Assembly: GCA_034670405.1 (NCBI GenBank)
Contig: JAXDDX010000043.1
Location: 930,001 to 994,000, forward strand
Source: Hoplostethus atlanticus
Taxonomy: Eukaryota > Chordata > Actinopteri > Trachichthyiformes > Trachichthyidae
DNA: 64,000 nt
Direction of reading: 5' to 3'
Shown here: one piece after another, positions 59,201 to 63,520 of the stretch
Layout of the letters: each line of letters opens with the position of its first letter
Numbering within the stretch: position 1 is the stretch's first letter
The notes under the pieces: generated by a model
The model's database searches: none
What the model was told of the DNA's origin: nothing
The model's input: the letters and a program-made list of their open reading frames with translations, nothing else
Program-made: the position numbers and the translations under genes

Positions 59201-59592
59201 ATTTTCCACACAGATCAAACTCTTTAAGAATGTATGTGAATATACCCCTATTACACAATCAAAAAATCACAGATTGGGCCTTTAAATCTACTTAAATATG
59301 TTTTTTGATGTCCTCAGAAACTGCAATTTTACAATCACAGAATTTAAAATGCCTACTGCAGAATTTGACATTTCATTACACTTCCCTACCGGGCTGCATA
59401 CTATCTTAAATGTAGTGAACCCACCTGCGTGGAGGGGGGGACATGCTTGGGGATGTCCCGCAGGCTGGTGGAACCACACTCCACAGTGAGGCTGTAGCAG
59501 CGACAGTGGCCTGGGCAGGATGGAGAACCATGGCTGGGAGTCTGGAGGGAGAGGAGGAGCAGGGAGAGGAGGCACGCTGACAACACAGCCAT
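25845..59592 (-). CDS. lrrc24: LRRC24-like leucine-rich repeat and Ig transmembrane protein (7 coding exons)
   Basis: The coding sequence is the join, in minus-strand order, of 59592-59425, 54618-54532, 42217-42026, 41831-41663, 38601-38339, 28676-28104 and 26255-25845. All internal edges have AG acceptors and GT donors, the phases agree, and the total is 1863 nt (620 residues plus stop). Domains in order: signal peptide (about 1-23), LRR N-cap with [14 protein letters not shown], about six LRRs (57-205), LRR C-cap starting [12 protein letters not shown], one Ig-like domain (Cys in [11 protein letters not shown] paired with GFYECEAWN), a Ser-rich stalk, one membrane helix ([19 protein letters not shown]) and a cytoplasmic tail ending AYEIHC. 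The order, [22 protein letters not shown] and the YEIHC end match vertebrate LRRC24 as I know it (human about 513 residues); this copy has a longer tail. LRRC24 is a poorly studied surface protein; an adhesion or neural role is only inferred from the domain class. Confidence 0.9.
26417..27310. mobile_element. TIR element in lrrc24 intron 6 (ACCTTTCACACC family)
   Basis: The left end TACACCTTTCACACCGGA pairs with the right end TTTGTGTGTGAAAGGGGTA. Paired phrases inside each end include GACCCGAGTTATTCCCG at the left and GACCCTGGTTATTCCC and CCCGTGTAAATCC at the right. The interior is interrupted by a LINE/SINE tail copy (about 26640-26966) and a short GGCAAAATCACACAG-type tandem stretch (27050-27120). 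It is non-coding. Confidence 0.6.
26640..26966 (+). repeat. LINE-like 3' end with the conserved tail module (copy 2)
   Basis: After about 250 bp of AT-rich 3'-UTR-like sequence the stretch ends TTGTAAGTCGCTTTGGATAAAAGTGTCTGTTAAATG and a TGTAATGTAATGTAA repeat tail. The same tail ends the tRNA-headed SINE at 50.2 kb. The longer non-tRNA body here may be the partner LINE's 3' end. Confidence 0.55.
27328..27974. mobile_element. TIR element in lrrc24 intron 6 (CTGGGTATCAA family)
   Basis: The left end GGACTGGGTATCAA and right end TCAATACCCAGCC are inverse copies, a hallmark of a common fish hAT-type MITE. Paired ATTTGAC/GGTACTGACC and GGTATCAATATCGAATAT stretches lie inside. I did not find a clean 8-bp duplication. 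It is non-coding. Confidence 0.5.
28104..28676 (-). CDS. lrrc24: lrrc24 coding exon 6: Ig domain, stalk and membrane helix
   Basis: The exon is 573 nt (191 residues), phase 0, from acceptor GCATCTGCAG to donor GAGAAG|GTGTGT. It opens [10 protein letters not shown] and carries [19 protein letters not shown] with YEC, the second Ig cysteine. It then has a Ser-rich stalk (a run of nine Ser), a stalk segment, and the helix [20 protein letters not shown] followed by the stop-transfer motif YSRHHQREK. Possible N-glycosylation sites are NVT and NSS. An insertion of Gly and Glu residues ([12 protein letters not shown]) lies between Ig strands. Confidence 0.93.
28677..29833. other. lrrc24 intron 5, 5' part, no recognised gene
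   Basis: About 1.15 kb of intronic DNA. The stretch 28740-29090 resembles the non-coding left part of a transposon but carries no readable transposase. A short tract of AGAAGTAGTAAAAGCAG triplets lies near 29107-29140. Confidence 0.35.
29834..30495. mobile_element. GGCTACATCCACA TIR element with Myb/SANT-like remnant
   Basis: The ends CTAAGGCTACATCCACACTA and the inverse AATGTGGATGTAGCCTAAG are matched by paired GTTTT-rich stretches inside each end. An internal frame (about 30058-30230) reads [20 protein letters not shown] and [14 protein letters not shown]. That is the trihelix or Myb/SANT-like DNA-binding stretch often carried by such fish elements. The frame stops early after about 76 codons. 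A fragment of the same family lies at 14307-14365 and a related element at 37913-38249. Confidence 0.6.
31140..32750 (+). other. Possible exon-like fragments, origin unclear
   Basis: Several short stretches look like coding pieces with splice-like edges: GCCATTGGAAGAGTTGGACG (coding AIGRVGRTL) near 31440, an ATGGCG|GTGAGT near 31630, TGTGTTACAG before [20 protein letters not shown] (32251-32312), and TTTCAACAG before [20 protein letters not shown] (about 32420-32510). The frames are interrupted and no family is recognised. The block could be a decayed gene copy or an unfamiliar transposon. An LTR-like repeat lies within it. Confidence 0.2.
31735..32245 (-). repeat. GC-rich LTR-like repeat (related to 50283-50545)
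   Basis: The copy shares with 50.3 kb the phrases ACCGGGG(T/C)T, ACAGACAGAGAC(G/A)A(C/G)A, GGCCA(G/A)CAGG and GT(G/C)TTGACGG, and a shared order that includes GATCCTCC. On the minus strand TTAATAAAACAG gives a polyadenylation-like signal. Open frames here exist on both strands because the DNA is GC-rich; none has a motif. The LTR identity is inferred. Confidence 0.35.
32519..33229. other. About 700 bp, no recognised gene
   Basis: The right half is T-rich (TTTTTTTTCTTCACTTTTTTT near 32790). Its open frame 32555-32968 is Phe-rich and motif-free. The stretch may be LINE 3' UTR, because it leads into the LINE tail at 33230. Confidence 0.3.
33230..33400 (+). mobile_element. LINE 3' end with TTGAATC repeat tail
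   Basis: A 3'-UTR-like sequence (GTAAATACTGTGACTGTTG) leads into CACTGCACACCCTGTGTGTG, GACAAATAAAGTTCTTGAATC and a TTGAATC tandem tail. The AATAAA plus short tandem tail is a typical CR1/L2-type LINE 3' end. It is 5'-truncated. Confidence 0.5.
33401..34049. other. lrrc24 intron 5, about 650 bp, no recognised gene
   Basis: The region contains dispersed-repeat-like phrases (CATCTAGTGGATTGTACTAA near 33875) but no supported frame. Confidence 0.3.
34050..34922 (+). mobile_element. Tc1/mariner transposon, transposase pseudogene
   Basis: The transposase is readable across frames. [20 protein letters not shown] (DNA-binding, about 34085) is followed by [33 protein letters not shown] (first catalytic Asp), [15 protein letters not shown] in another frame, [19 protein letters not shown] (second Asp) and [18 protein letters not shown] (catalytic Glu). 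The DDE triad residues are all present, but at least three frameshifts separate them. The right end TTTTAATGTTATGGCTGGTG is a typical Tc1 terminal repeat. It is intronic, on the strand opposite to lrrc24. Confidence 0.85.
34923..35529. other. lrrc24 intron 5, about 600 bp, no recognised gene
   Basis: AT-rich DNA. The phrase GGAGCAGACAGAGACAAGACGGG near 35130 echoes the LTR-like repeats at 31.8 and 50.3 kb. No coding frame is supported. Confidence 0.3.
35530..37390 (+). mobile_element. Second Tc1/mariner transposon, split by a TIR insertion
   Basis: The left part encodes Tc1 transposase residues [19 protein letters not shown] and [13 protein letters not shown], then [10 protein letters not shown]-like sequence and the FQQD motif at about 36005-36018. 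The frame is lost into unrelated DNA there. The C-terminal part returns at about 37097 with a DPK-like phrase, [18 protein letters not shown] and DLN. It has frameshifts as well as the insertion. It is inactive and intronic. Confidence 0.8.
36018..37097. mobile_element. TIR element inserted in the Tc1 transposase
   Basis: The left end GGCCTCATTCACGAAAC and the right end GTTTTGTGAATGAC are inverse. Inside, ATCATCTGGTACACCTGAGG and similar unique sequence carries no transposase. The insertion point is exactly between the second Asp motif (FQQD) and its normal continuation, so the order of events is clear: Tc1 first, this element later. Confidence 0.6.
37391..37912. other. lrrc24 intron 5, about 520 bp, no recognised gene
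   Basis: The stretch GGCCCTGTTCACATGTATAT near 37530, with nearby AAAACACATTTTTCCGTTTTC, looks like one end of another fish MITE family. The second end was not found. Confidence 0.3.
37913..38249. mobile_element. MITE next to lrrc24 exon 5
   Basis: The ends TTAGGCTATGTCCACACTAA and the inverse TTAGTGTGGATGTAGTTTAA bound 337 bp. AATTTGAAAACGC at the left pairs with GCGTTTTCAAATT at the right. It resembles the 29.8 kb family. It ends about 90 bp from the exon 5 donor. Confidence 0.65.
38339..38601 (-). CDS. lrrc24: lrrc24 coding exon 5: LRR C-cap and start of the Ig domain
   Basis: The exon is 263 nt, from acceptor CCATTTTAATAG to donor CAG|GTGTGG. It reads [16 protein letters not shown], then a second pair of C-cap cysteines ([14 protein letters not shown]), and the first Ig strands up to [14 protein letters not shown]. 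It ends in phase 0; the Ig Trp (VTWRK) opens exon 6. Confidence 0.93.
38812..40249. mobile_element. 1.4 kb foldback element with 323-bp arms in lrrc24 intron 4
   Basis: The left arm 38812-39134 and right arm 39926-40249 are inverse copies that look about 97 percent identical. They run from TATGGCGGCATATGAGTGAC inward through GCGCGCGCGCAGAATCCGAAG to CTAATTGGTTACAGT. CAGAAC lies directly outside both ends (38806-38811 and 40250-40255), which supports a target duplication. The arms are rich in CGCG words, unusual for this AT-rich region. The 790-bp spacer contains a separate repeat-like stretch (CCCCTACCCCTCG near 39470). Arm frames ([19 protein letters not shown]) appear on both sides only because the arms are copies. 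Confidence 0.85.
40256..41365. other. lrrc24 intron 4, about 1.1 kb, no recognised gene
   Basis: No coding frame is supported. A repeat-like AAAGGTGCTACATGTAGCA occurs near 40863, containing the palindrome TGCTACATGTAGCA. Confidence 0.35.
41505..41650. repeat. Degenerate hexamer repeat beside the exon 4 donor
   Basis: On the plus strand TTCATG, TTCACG, TTCCTG and TTCTTG units repeat with a 6-bp period for about 140 bp. On the transcribed strand these read CATGAA, CAGGAA and CAAGAA, giving an Asn/Met/Lys-rich open frame ([15 protein letters not shown]). I regard the frame as a by-product of the repeat. It begins about 12 bp from the lrrc24 exon 4 donor. Confidence 0.7.
41663..41831 (-). CDS. 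lrrc24: lrrc24 coding exon 4: LRRs 5-6
   Basis: The exon is 169 nt, from acceptor ATCCCTGCAG to donor CACAG|GTGAGA. It encodes [20 protein letters not shown] and [14 protein letters not shown], ending LQVLRIT. It leaves one base (G) that completes an Asp codon with exon 5, so intron 4 is phase 1. Intron 3 is only 194 bp. A CATGAA-type hexamer repeat starts about 12 bp after the donor. Confidence 0.93.
42026..42217 (-). CDS. lrrc24: lrrc24 coding exon 3: LRRs 2-4
   Basis: The exon is 192 nt (64 residues), phase 0, from acceptor TTCCCCTCTCCAG to donor CAG|GTAAGG. It reads [39 protein letters not shown] and [24 protein letters not shown]/Pao fossil lies just upstream in intron 2, starting within about 20 bp of the acceptor. 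Confidence 0.92.
42230..42710 (-). mobile_element. BEL/Pao-type LTR retrotransposon fossil, integrase-side fragment
   Basis: Minus-strand sequence reads [20 protein letters not shown] and [19 protein letters not shown], a stretch near the end of BEL/Pao integrases. An earlier part ([19 protein letters not shown]) follows at 42.6-42.7 kb. It is a broken, partial copy with more than one break and no LTR in view. It lies in lrrc24 intron 2, very close to the exon 3 acceptor. Confidence 0.65.
42711..43763. other. lrrc24 intron 2, about 1 kb, no recognised gene
   Basis: The region is AT-rich with runs of TTTTAGTTCTA-type words near 43245-43370. It borders the Gypsy LTR; no coding frame is supported. 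Confidence 0.3.
43764..44256 (-). repeat. 3' LTR of the PNMA-type Gypsy element
   Basis: On the minus strand the LTR begins TGTAACCCAGG right after a purine tract (AAGGGGGGAGGG) and ends GGTGTTACA, giving inverted ends TGTAAC and GTTACA. It is 493 bp with a TTTAT tandem run near 44190. The second LTR is not in the window. Confidence 0.7.
43764..50077 (-). mobile_element. Ty3/Gypsy element with PNMA-like gag (fossil), in gene orientation
   Basis: Parts in minus-strand order are: a gag (about 50.07-48.95 kb) whose capsid resembles PNMA proteins ([19 protein letters not shown]) and which ends in the knuckle [14 protein letters not shown]; a retroviral-type protease with LLDTGSQ (48.0-49.0 kb); reverse transcriptase with FLDDL and RNase H ending [12 protein letters not shown] (about 45.9-48.0 kb); an integrase with its zinc-binding [12 protein letters not shown] and core [13 protein letters not shown] (about 44.3-46.0 kb); a purine tract; and the 3' LTR. 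No 5' LTR is seen: the left edge is cut at about 50.08 kb, next to a hAT-type element. It is broken, with roughly four or five breaks, but long stretches remain open, so it is relatively young. It lies in lrrc24 intron 2 on the same strand. Confidence 0.85.
50165..50282 (+). mobile_element. tRNA-derived SINE with conserved tail (copy 3)
   Basis: The head CAATCAGTAGAGCATGAGTC with GGGTTCAATCCCCAC contains tRNA-like A-box and B-box (GGTTCAATCCC) promoter elements. The tail TTTGCAAGTCGCTTTGGATAAAAAGCGTCTGCTAAATG plus TGTAATGTAA matches the tails at 16.7 and 26.9 kb. A tRNA head joined to a LINE-shared tail is the classic SINE plan; RNA polymerase III would read it. Confidence 0.75.
50283..50545 (-). 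repeat. LTR-like repeat (related to 31735-32245)
   Basis: The stretch shares ACCGGGGCT, ACAGACAGAGACAAGACAGG, GGCCAACAGG, GTCTTGACGG and a GATCCTCC phrase with the 31.8 kb copy, in the same order. It is diverged and non-coding. Confidence 0.35.
50889..51207. other. lrrc24 intron 2, 320 bp, no recognised gene
   Basis: An AT-rich stretch is followed by unique-looking sequence. No frame or repeat edge is supported. Confidence 0.3.
51208..51781. mobile_element. Inverted-repeat element with 120-bp arms
   Basis: The left arm (51208-51335) contains TCAAATCACCCAAA, AACCCGACCATCTCAG and GGATCCCACAACACCAAATC. The right arm (51663-51781) contains the inverses GATTTCGTGTTGTGGGATCC, CTGAGGTGGTCGGGTT and TTTGGGTGATTTGA. 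TGTA occurs just outside each end. A 169-codon open frame (51136-51645) crosses one arm and the loop; it has no motif and I treat it as non-coding. Confidence 0.65.
51782..52439. other. lrrc24 intron 2, about 660 bp, no recognised gene
   Basis: Repeat-like non-coding DNA (for example TGAGTAGGGGGCACTACATA near 52099). No gene is supported. Confidence 0.3.
52440..52830. repeat. Degenerate (AGT)n trinucleotide tract
   Basis: About 390 bp of imperfect GTAGTA, GCAGTA and ACAGTA units. Open frames on both strands (Val/Ile-rich, Ser-rich, Thr-rich) are products of the triplet period and not genes. Confidence 0.85.
52831..53739. other. lrrc24 intron 2, about 900 bp, no recognised gene
   Basis: T-rich, then mixed sequence. 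A short frame at 53455-53703 is Ser/Pro-rich without motif. Confidence 0.3.
53740..53860. repeat. (AGT)n tract with a 20-bp-arm perfect hairpin
   Basis: AGT units surround an exact inverted repeat: ACTATTACCACTATTACAAT (53767-53786), loop TACTACT, and ATTGTAATAGTGGTAATAGT (53794-53813). The triplet phase flips strand at the centre, so the tract is AGT-rich on one strand on each outer side. Confidence 0.9.
53861..54531. other. lrrc24 intron 2, upstream end, no recognised gene
   Basis: About 670 bp of AT-rich intron leading to the exon 2 donor; no frame or terminal repeat is supported. Confidence 0.3.
54532..54618 (-). CDS. lrrc24: lrrc24 coding exon 2: first LRR
   Basis: The exon is 87 nt (29 residues), phase 0 on both sides, from acceptor CCCCACCCAG to donor CAG|GTAACA. 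It reads [20 protein letters not shown] and ends HYLYLQ, the first LRR after the N-cap. It is short enough to be missed by frame-based gene finders. Confidence 0.9.
54619..55622. other. lrrc24 intron 1, 3' part, with short repeats
   Basis: The region has a purine-rich stretch near 54625-54740 and repeated words such as GAGCCGGGTGCTGCTGAAT-like copies near 55026 and 55113, and GAACCGCT(G/A)AG twice. No gene is supported. Confidence 0.4.
55623..56149 (+). repeat. Gypsy-type solo LTR with 5-bp target duplication
   Basis: The 527-bp element begins TGTCACGGTCTCGG and ends GATACCGTAACA. CCTGT lies directly outside both ends (55618-55622 and 56150-56154). AATAAA occurs near 56081. There is no internal region, so this is a solo LTR left by recombination between two LTRs. 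It is related to the fragment at 6506-6971. It lies in lrrc24 intron 1 on the opposite strand. Confidence 0.85.
56234..56306 (+). pseudogene. tRNA-like sequence, probably a pseudogene
   Basis: The sequence TTAGCTCAATTAGTAGAGCA is a D-arm with A box. TCAGCCTCTCAAGCTGA is a 5-bp anticodon stem and loop with CTC in the anticodon position. GTGGTTTCAAGCCGCAC is a T-arm. The acceptor stem pairs only in part and no known tRNA body matches the anticodon, so I read it as a tRNA-derived remnant and not a working gene. Confidence 0.45.
56892..57672. mobile_element. MITE nested in the hAT element
   Basis: The left end GGCCCTGTTTAGACCTGGCA and the inverse right end TGCCTAGTCTAAACGGGGCC continue inward as matching ATCCGATTTGGGC and ACACCTCTAAGTAC stretches. 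The interior holds a GA-rich microsatellite (57139-57215). It is non-coding, although frames in its right part are open. Confidence 0.75.
57139..57215. repeat. (GA)n-rich microsatellite
   Basis: Two GAGAGA runs are separated by GCAAGCGAGA-type units inside the nested MITE. Confidence 0.88.
57810..58169 (+). pseudogene. hAT transposase fragment (ZBED-like)
   Basis: One frame reads [19 protein letters not shown]. After a frameshift near 57900 it reads [20 protein letters not shown] and then [20 protein letters not shown], with [20 protein letters not shown]. These are the region around the first catalytic Asp (TTDLWSS) of hAT transposases of the ZBED type. The reading stops after [10 protein letters not shown], before the rest of the catalytic domain and the dimerisation domain. 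It is inactive. Confidence 0.8.
58333..59424. other. lrrc24 intron 1, 5' part, about 1.1 kb, no recognised gene
   Basis: Mostly AT-rich unique-looking intron up to the exon 1 donor. The frame at 58287-58619 has no motif. Confidence 0.35.
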
Positions 59593-59610
59593 CACAATGG
59601 AGGACCAGGA
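59425..59610 (-). CDS. lrrc24: lrrc24 coding exon 1: signal peptide and LRR N-cap
   Basis: The exon starts after a strong acceptor (CCCTCTCCACAG) at 59611, so at least one upstream 5' UTR exon exists. Translation starts at the ATG at 59592, chosen because it begins the hydrophobic [16 protein letters not shown] signal and has G at -3 and +4. An in-frame upstream ATG (in MSLFSPSPQSW) lies across the acceptor. The exon encodes 56 residues, including [15 protein letters not shown], and ends PPSTQ at a CAG|GTGGGT donor. Human LRRC24 breaks at the same place (TQ|T). Confidence 0.9.
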
Positions 59611-60470
59611 CTGTGGAGAGGGAGAGAACAGTGACATGAAAAAATATGGATGTAACAACAGCAACAAGGGCTTTCAAGTGTCGTAATGCACAGAAGTCCA
59701 CAGCTCTTGACAACAGTATTAAATACACATTTTGTGCTGTTTATGTCTGAGAACTGATCTTACATATCATGGCCCTTTAGTCTCCATTTGTCAGGACACA
59801 TGGTCCTAATCTAGTGGCTCGGAAAGTAGTGTTACTACACTTCTGTGCACATGAACTGATACAGAGTAAAGTTTCAGATATACCAATGAAAACTTCTGGC
59901 AACACATTGAGGCACTCACATTTAATTTTGTGCAAGCTTTATTGCTGAAGTTGGCTGAAATTTCAGCATACATTATACATGTATACCTTTTAACAAACAG
60001 TCTCCAGAACACATAGTCACCTGGTCACCAACCACAGCAACATAGTGGAGGAAAGAATAACAGCAAAAGCAAAACAATAATGTTAATCGATAAAACATGT
60101 TAAGATTTTTACAATACATACACTATATTCAGACTACACACAAACAATAAGAAGATTGTCAGCAAGGTAGAAGATATTTCCTGTCTTGTATTCCCCTGCA
60201 GGCTCAGCTCCAGACTTATGGATAGATGAAGGAGAGAGGGTCATCAGCAGGTGCTTGTAAAACCTTGACAGTGAGAGCTGAGAATGCATCAGATGAATTG
60301 GTAAATTTCAGTGTATCTACCGTCATTTCTGGTCATGGAAAAATAAAATGGCAAAAATTGCTTATTGCACCTTTAACAGGGCAGTTTACCTAAGACAAAG
60401 CGTGTGTTGAAATTAGATTAGATACATATCTACTGAAATGAATAACTGTCACCATTGACGAGAGCATCGT
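59611..60470 (-). other. Upstream of the lrrc24 start: 5' UTR intron region
   Basis: The strong acceptor at the edge of exon 1 shows that this DNA is an intron of the 5' UTR. The first exon and promoter were not located; no CpG-rich block is visible up to 64 kb. Confidence 0.45.
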
Positions 60471-60479
60471 TTTTTGGTA

Positions 60480-60900
60480 GGGCCTACAGTAGCAGCAGTA
60501 GTAGCACTTGTAGTAAAAGTAGAAGTAGTGGTAGTAGTAGTAGTAGCAGAAGGTAGTGGTAGTAATAGCAGATGTAGTAGCAGCAGTAGTAGTAGTAGTA
60601 GTAATAGTAGCAATATTAGCAGTAGTAGTAGAAGTAGTAGTAGCCAAAGTAGTAATAGTAGTAGTACAAACTACCATACATTAAAACAAAGCGCACCACA
60701 AAGCACCACAGACGTCCCCAAACTACTACAAAATACCACCAAATACCACAAAATGTACCGACAATCTACCCACACTACCACAAAAAAAAAAAAATCGAAA
60801 GATGTACTGTAAACTACCACAATTTACCCCAAAGCGCAGGAAGAAGCACCGCAAGTACCCTAAACTACCACCATATTTACCACAAAGTACTCCAAACTAG
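60480..60900. repeat. (AGT)n tract and degenerate ACCACAAA-type repeat
   Basis: The part 60480-60665 consists of GTAGTA, GCAGTA units as at 52.4 and 53.7 kb. The part 60665-60900 repeats ACTACCACAAA, AATACCACCAAA, TTTACCACAAAG-type words with a loose 10-14 bp period. Ser-, Val- and Thr-rich open frames here are repeat artefacts. Confidence 0.8.
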
Positions 60901-63520
60901 GGCTGAGCAATAGATTATTACAATGTTTTTTCATATTGATCGATAACGATAATTATCACAATATACATTTAATAACACTTAATTTGAAGTTGAAGGGGTA
61001 GATTCAGCGTAGGATGAGATCCTTAAGAAATCACAAGGTTTGTTATGGTTCAAAACAATCATTTACTTTAGAATCAATGACTTTAACACTGTTTAACATT
61101 TATGCCTCAACAAGGCAATAGCAGCAATGCTGTTAAATAAACATCAAACAAAAAATAAACATGTTGTGCTGCCAGTACATTAGTACTAATAAAATTGACA
61201 CAAATAAAAGATATAAAATAAAAATGGACTCACTCAACCACAATATGAGTTAGGAAATTTTTTTTAACATAAATAGACAAACAATTACTGCTCTGATTCC
61301 TATCACAGTAAAAAGTACCACAATGAACATTATAAAGCTTAAAGAAACTTAAGCTTTGCAATTTCCTTCAAATTACTTTGCTAATGTAGCCAGGTAGCCT
61401 GAGCAGTCATAAAAAACAGAGTCATCAAACAGGTATGACAATATTAGAATAACTACTCCCCTCATTATTATTATGGTTCATTTGCGCTCCCTAGTGGCGT
61501 ACTTGAGAGAGGAAAGTGAGCATGCGTTGATGAGTTTTGCTTTCTTTTTTTCTTCTTGCTGAGACAGACTGAGCACAGTAGTAGCGCCAGCAGGTAGCGC
61601 TTGTGCAGAAAGTTGGAATAGTCTAACCACTGTGATTAAAGTAGAAACTAGTAACGATAAATGAGGAGAGATTCTTGAAAGCTGAAAGAGAAGTTATACA
61701 ACAGCCACGGAGCTGCCAACCCGCCCAAACAGCGTTTGTATCCAACATTCCGGCTGGTTTTTGTTGAGACTATACTACAGACAGAACTGTGCTGCTCGAG
61801 TCACCATCATCCCACTGCCTCCTAAGGTCTCTTTATCTCCATCGTCACCATCTTCTCACCGCTCACTGGATCTTCGCCGCCGTTGATAATAGTCGATAAT
61901 AGTCGATAATAGGAATTTTGTATAATTTCAAGTTGTAATTGGTCCCTGTTGCGGGTGCAATTTTGTTTCATGCCCAAGATGTGTACGAGTTCAATAATTT
62001 CTGTAGCAAAATGGGGAGTGGAGTACTGTAAATGAAAGAATATATGTAAGGTTATTGTTCTAACCGAAAGGAAATAAGACAGGAAAAAAATAAAGAATAA
62101 TACACTCCAGTTAAACATAAAGGTATTCGGTTGTTGGTGTGAGTTATTAAGGGAAGGATTAAGTAAGGTCATTGTGTACTTCGCTGCTTCGTCATACGCT
62201 AGTCTCCTCTTGGAACCTAGACATACCTGCAAACTTGGCAACACTCACGCAATGTTCCCACCTGTGCTGAACACACGCTCAGAGGGAGAACTGGTGGCAG
62301 GTATGTACAGGTAGTGTTATGGAAAATAATAAAAAAAACTGCAATAATATGTATGCATAAGTATAGTCACAGCCAGTGGAAAACCACTGAGCTGAGAGGA
62401 GTGTGTTTTTCCTCTTTGATCTTGACCTGGCTTAAAGTTTGATACAACTGTTGCATTCTTATGAAAGATGATTTTGCTGGGAAACGTCAAGGACACGAAC
62501 AGAATGTTTCAATAATGATGGAAACTACTCCCTCTTCTGCGACGTGTCTGTACACTGCCTTGCTCCTTTGATTCTTCACTTATCTGCCTTGTACTATGTG
62601 TGTATGTAGAGATAGTTACGGTCACATGTATAAATGTATCAGATGAACTGTATTGCTTAGCTCATTCTGCATACACCCCGGTGTGGCCTCACTGTCTGCA
62701 TGTGGAGCTAGGAAGTAGTTATTCAGTTCAGCCTCAGCAGCCTGCTCTTCTGTCAGACCTGATGGGGTGATGGAGTAGGACTTTTTGAAAAAGCTACACT
62801 TTTTCTGCTTTTTTGGTGGAACAGCTTTAGCATCTCCTCACCCTGCCCCTTCTTCAGTGGCTCTGACTGTGTGACCAGCTTGTGATGTGCTACACTCTTT
62901 CAACATCTCAGTAATGGCTCTGGCTTTTATGACATTCATTTTCTCATTTTAGATGTACTGGGTCTTGAACCGAGGATCTACCATTGATGCCATGTTCAGG
63001 AGATCATCAGTGGTGATGTCATATTTCTCATGCAGGAATTCCAGGACAGTTGTCTTGATGGTTTTGGTTAGCTCTGTGTCATCAACATCACACTTCAAAA
63101 TGTGGTCATTGAACATGTGCAGGACTGGCTTGAGGTAAGAAACACTTACATAATCTTTCCCAGAGAGGGCATCAGTGAACTCTAGAAGAGGGTTCCGTGC
63201 CTTGTGGAGTGATTACAGGACCTCAATATCCTGCCATGAGGGAACTAATTGCCTGCTTTTTTAGCAGCTGGCAGGACCTGTGCAATGGCCTACTCTTGTT
63301 CAAGCACGCGTTCTACCAGCTTAAGATGTGAACCCCACCTGGTGGGTGACTCTGTGACCAACTTGTGCTGAGGTAGGGAAAGCTCCTCTTGAGCTACCGC
63401 CAAGTCTCTCTTCTTCTTCCAGGACACAGAGAACACACTGACCACTCTTTCACACACCCCAATAGCTCTTTCCAATCTCTTGTCTCTCCCACTCCTCTCT
63501 GAATATGAACAAACAAAAAA
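60899..63520 (-). mobile_element. hAT transposon remnant, minus strand
   Basis: A probable terminal repeat, TAGGGCTGAGCAATAGATTA, starts at about 60899, directly beside the triplet tract. A hAT transposase lies at 62240-63480 on the minus strand. Between them is AT-rich DNA with a small GATAATAGTC triplication near 61883-61912. The other end of the element was not found; it may lie beyond the window. The link between the terminal repeat and the transposase is inferred. Confidence 0.6.
62240..63480 (-). pseudogene. hAT transposase (ZBED-type), C-terminal half, broken
   Basis: In minus-strand order it reads RAIGVCERVVSVFSVSWKKK, LSLPQHKLVTESPTRWGSHL (the conserved TRW motif of hAT) and KLVERVLEQE with a stop after. 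Shifted frames then give LEFTDALSGKDYVSVSYLKP, VLHMFNDHILKCDVDDTELT, LLNMASMVDPRF and the start of the hAT dimerisation motif SSPSERVFSTGGNIA near 62265. That motif is followed by a stop in place of the usual remainder. A splice acceptor-like CAGAGAGG lies just upstream at about 63500, so the gene was probably intron-containing. Several frameshifts and stops make it inactive. Confidence 0.8.

Noticed and set aside
60390-60812. Thr-rich and Ser-rich open frames
   Set aside because: They are again products of the AGT triplet repeat and the ACCACAAA-type repeat.
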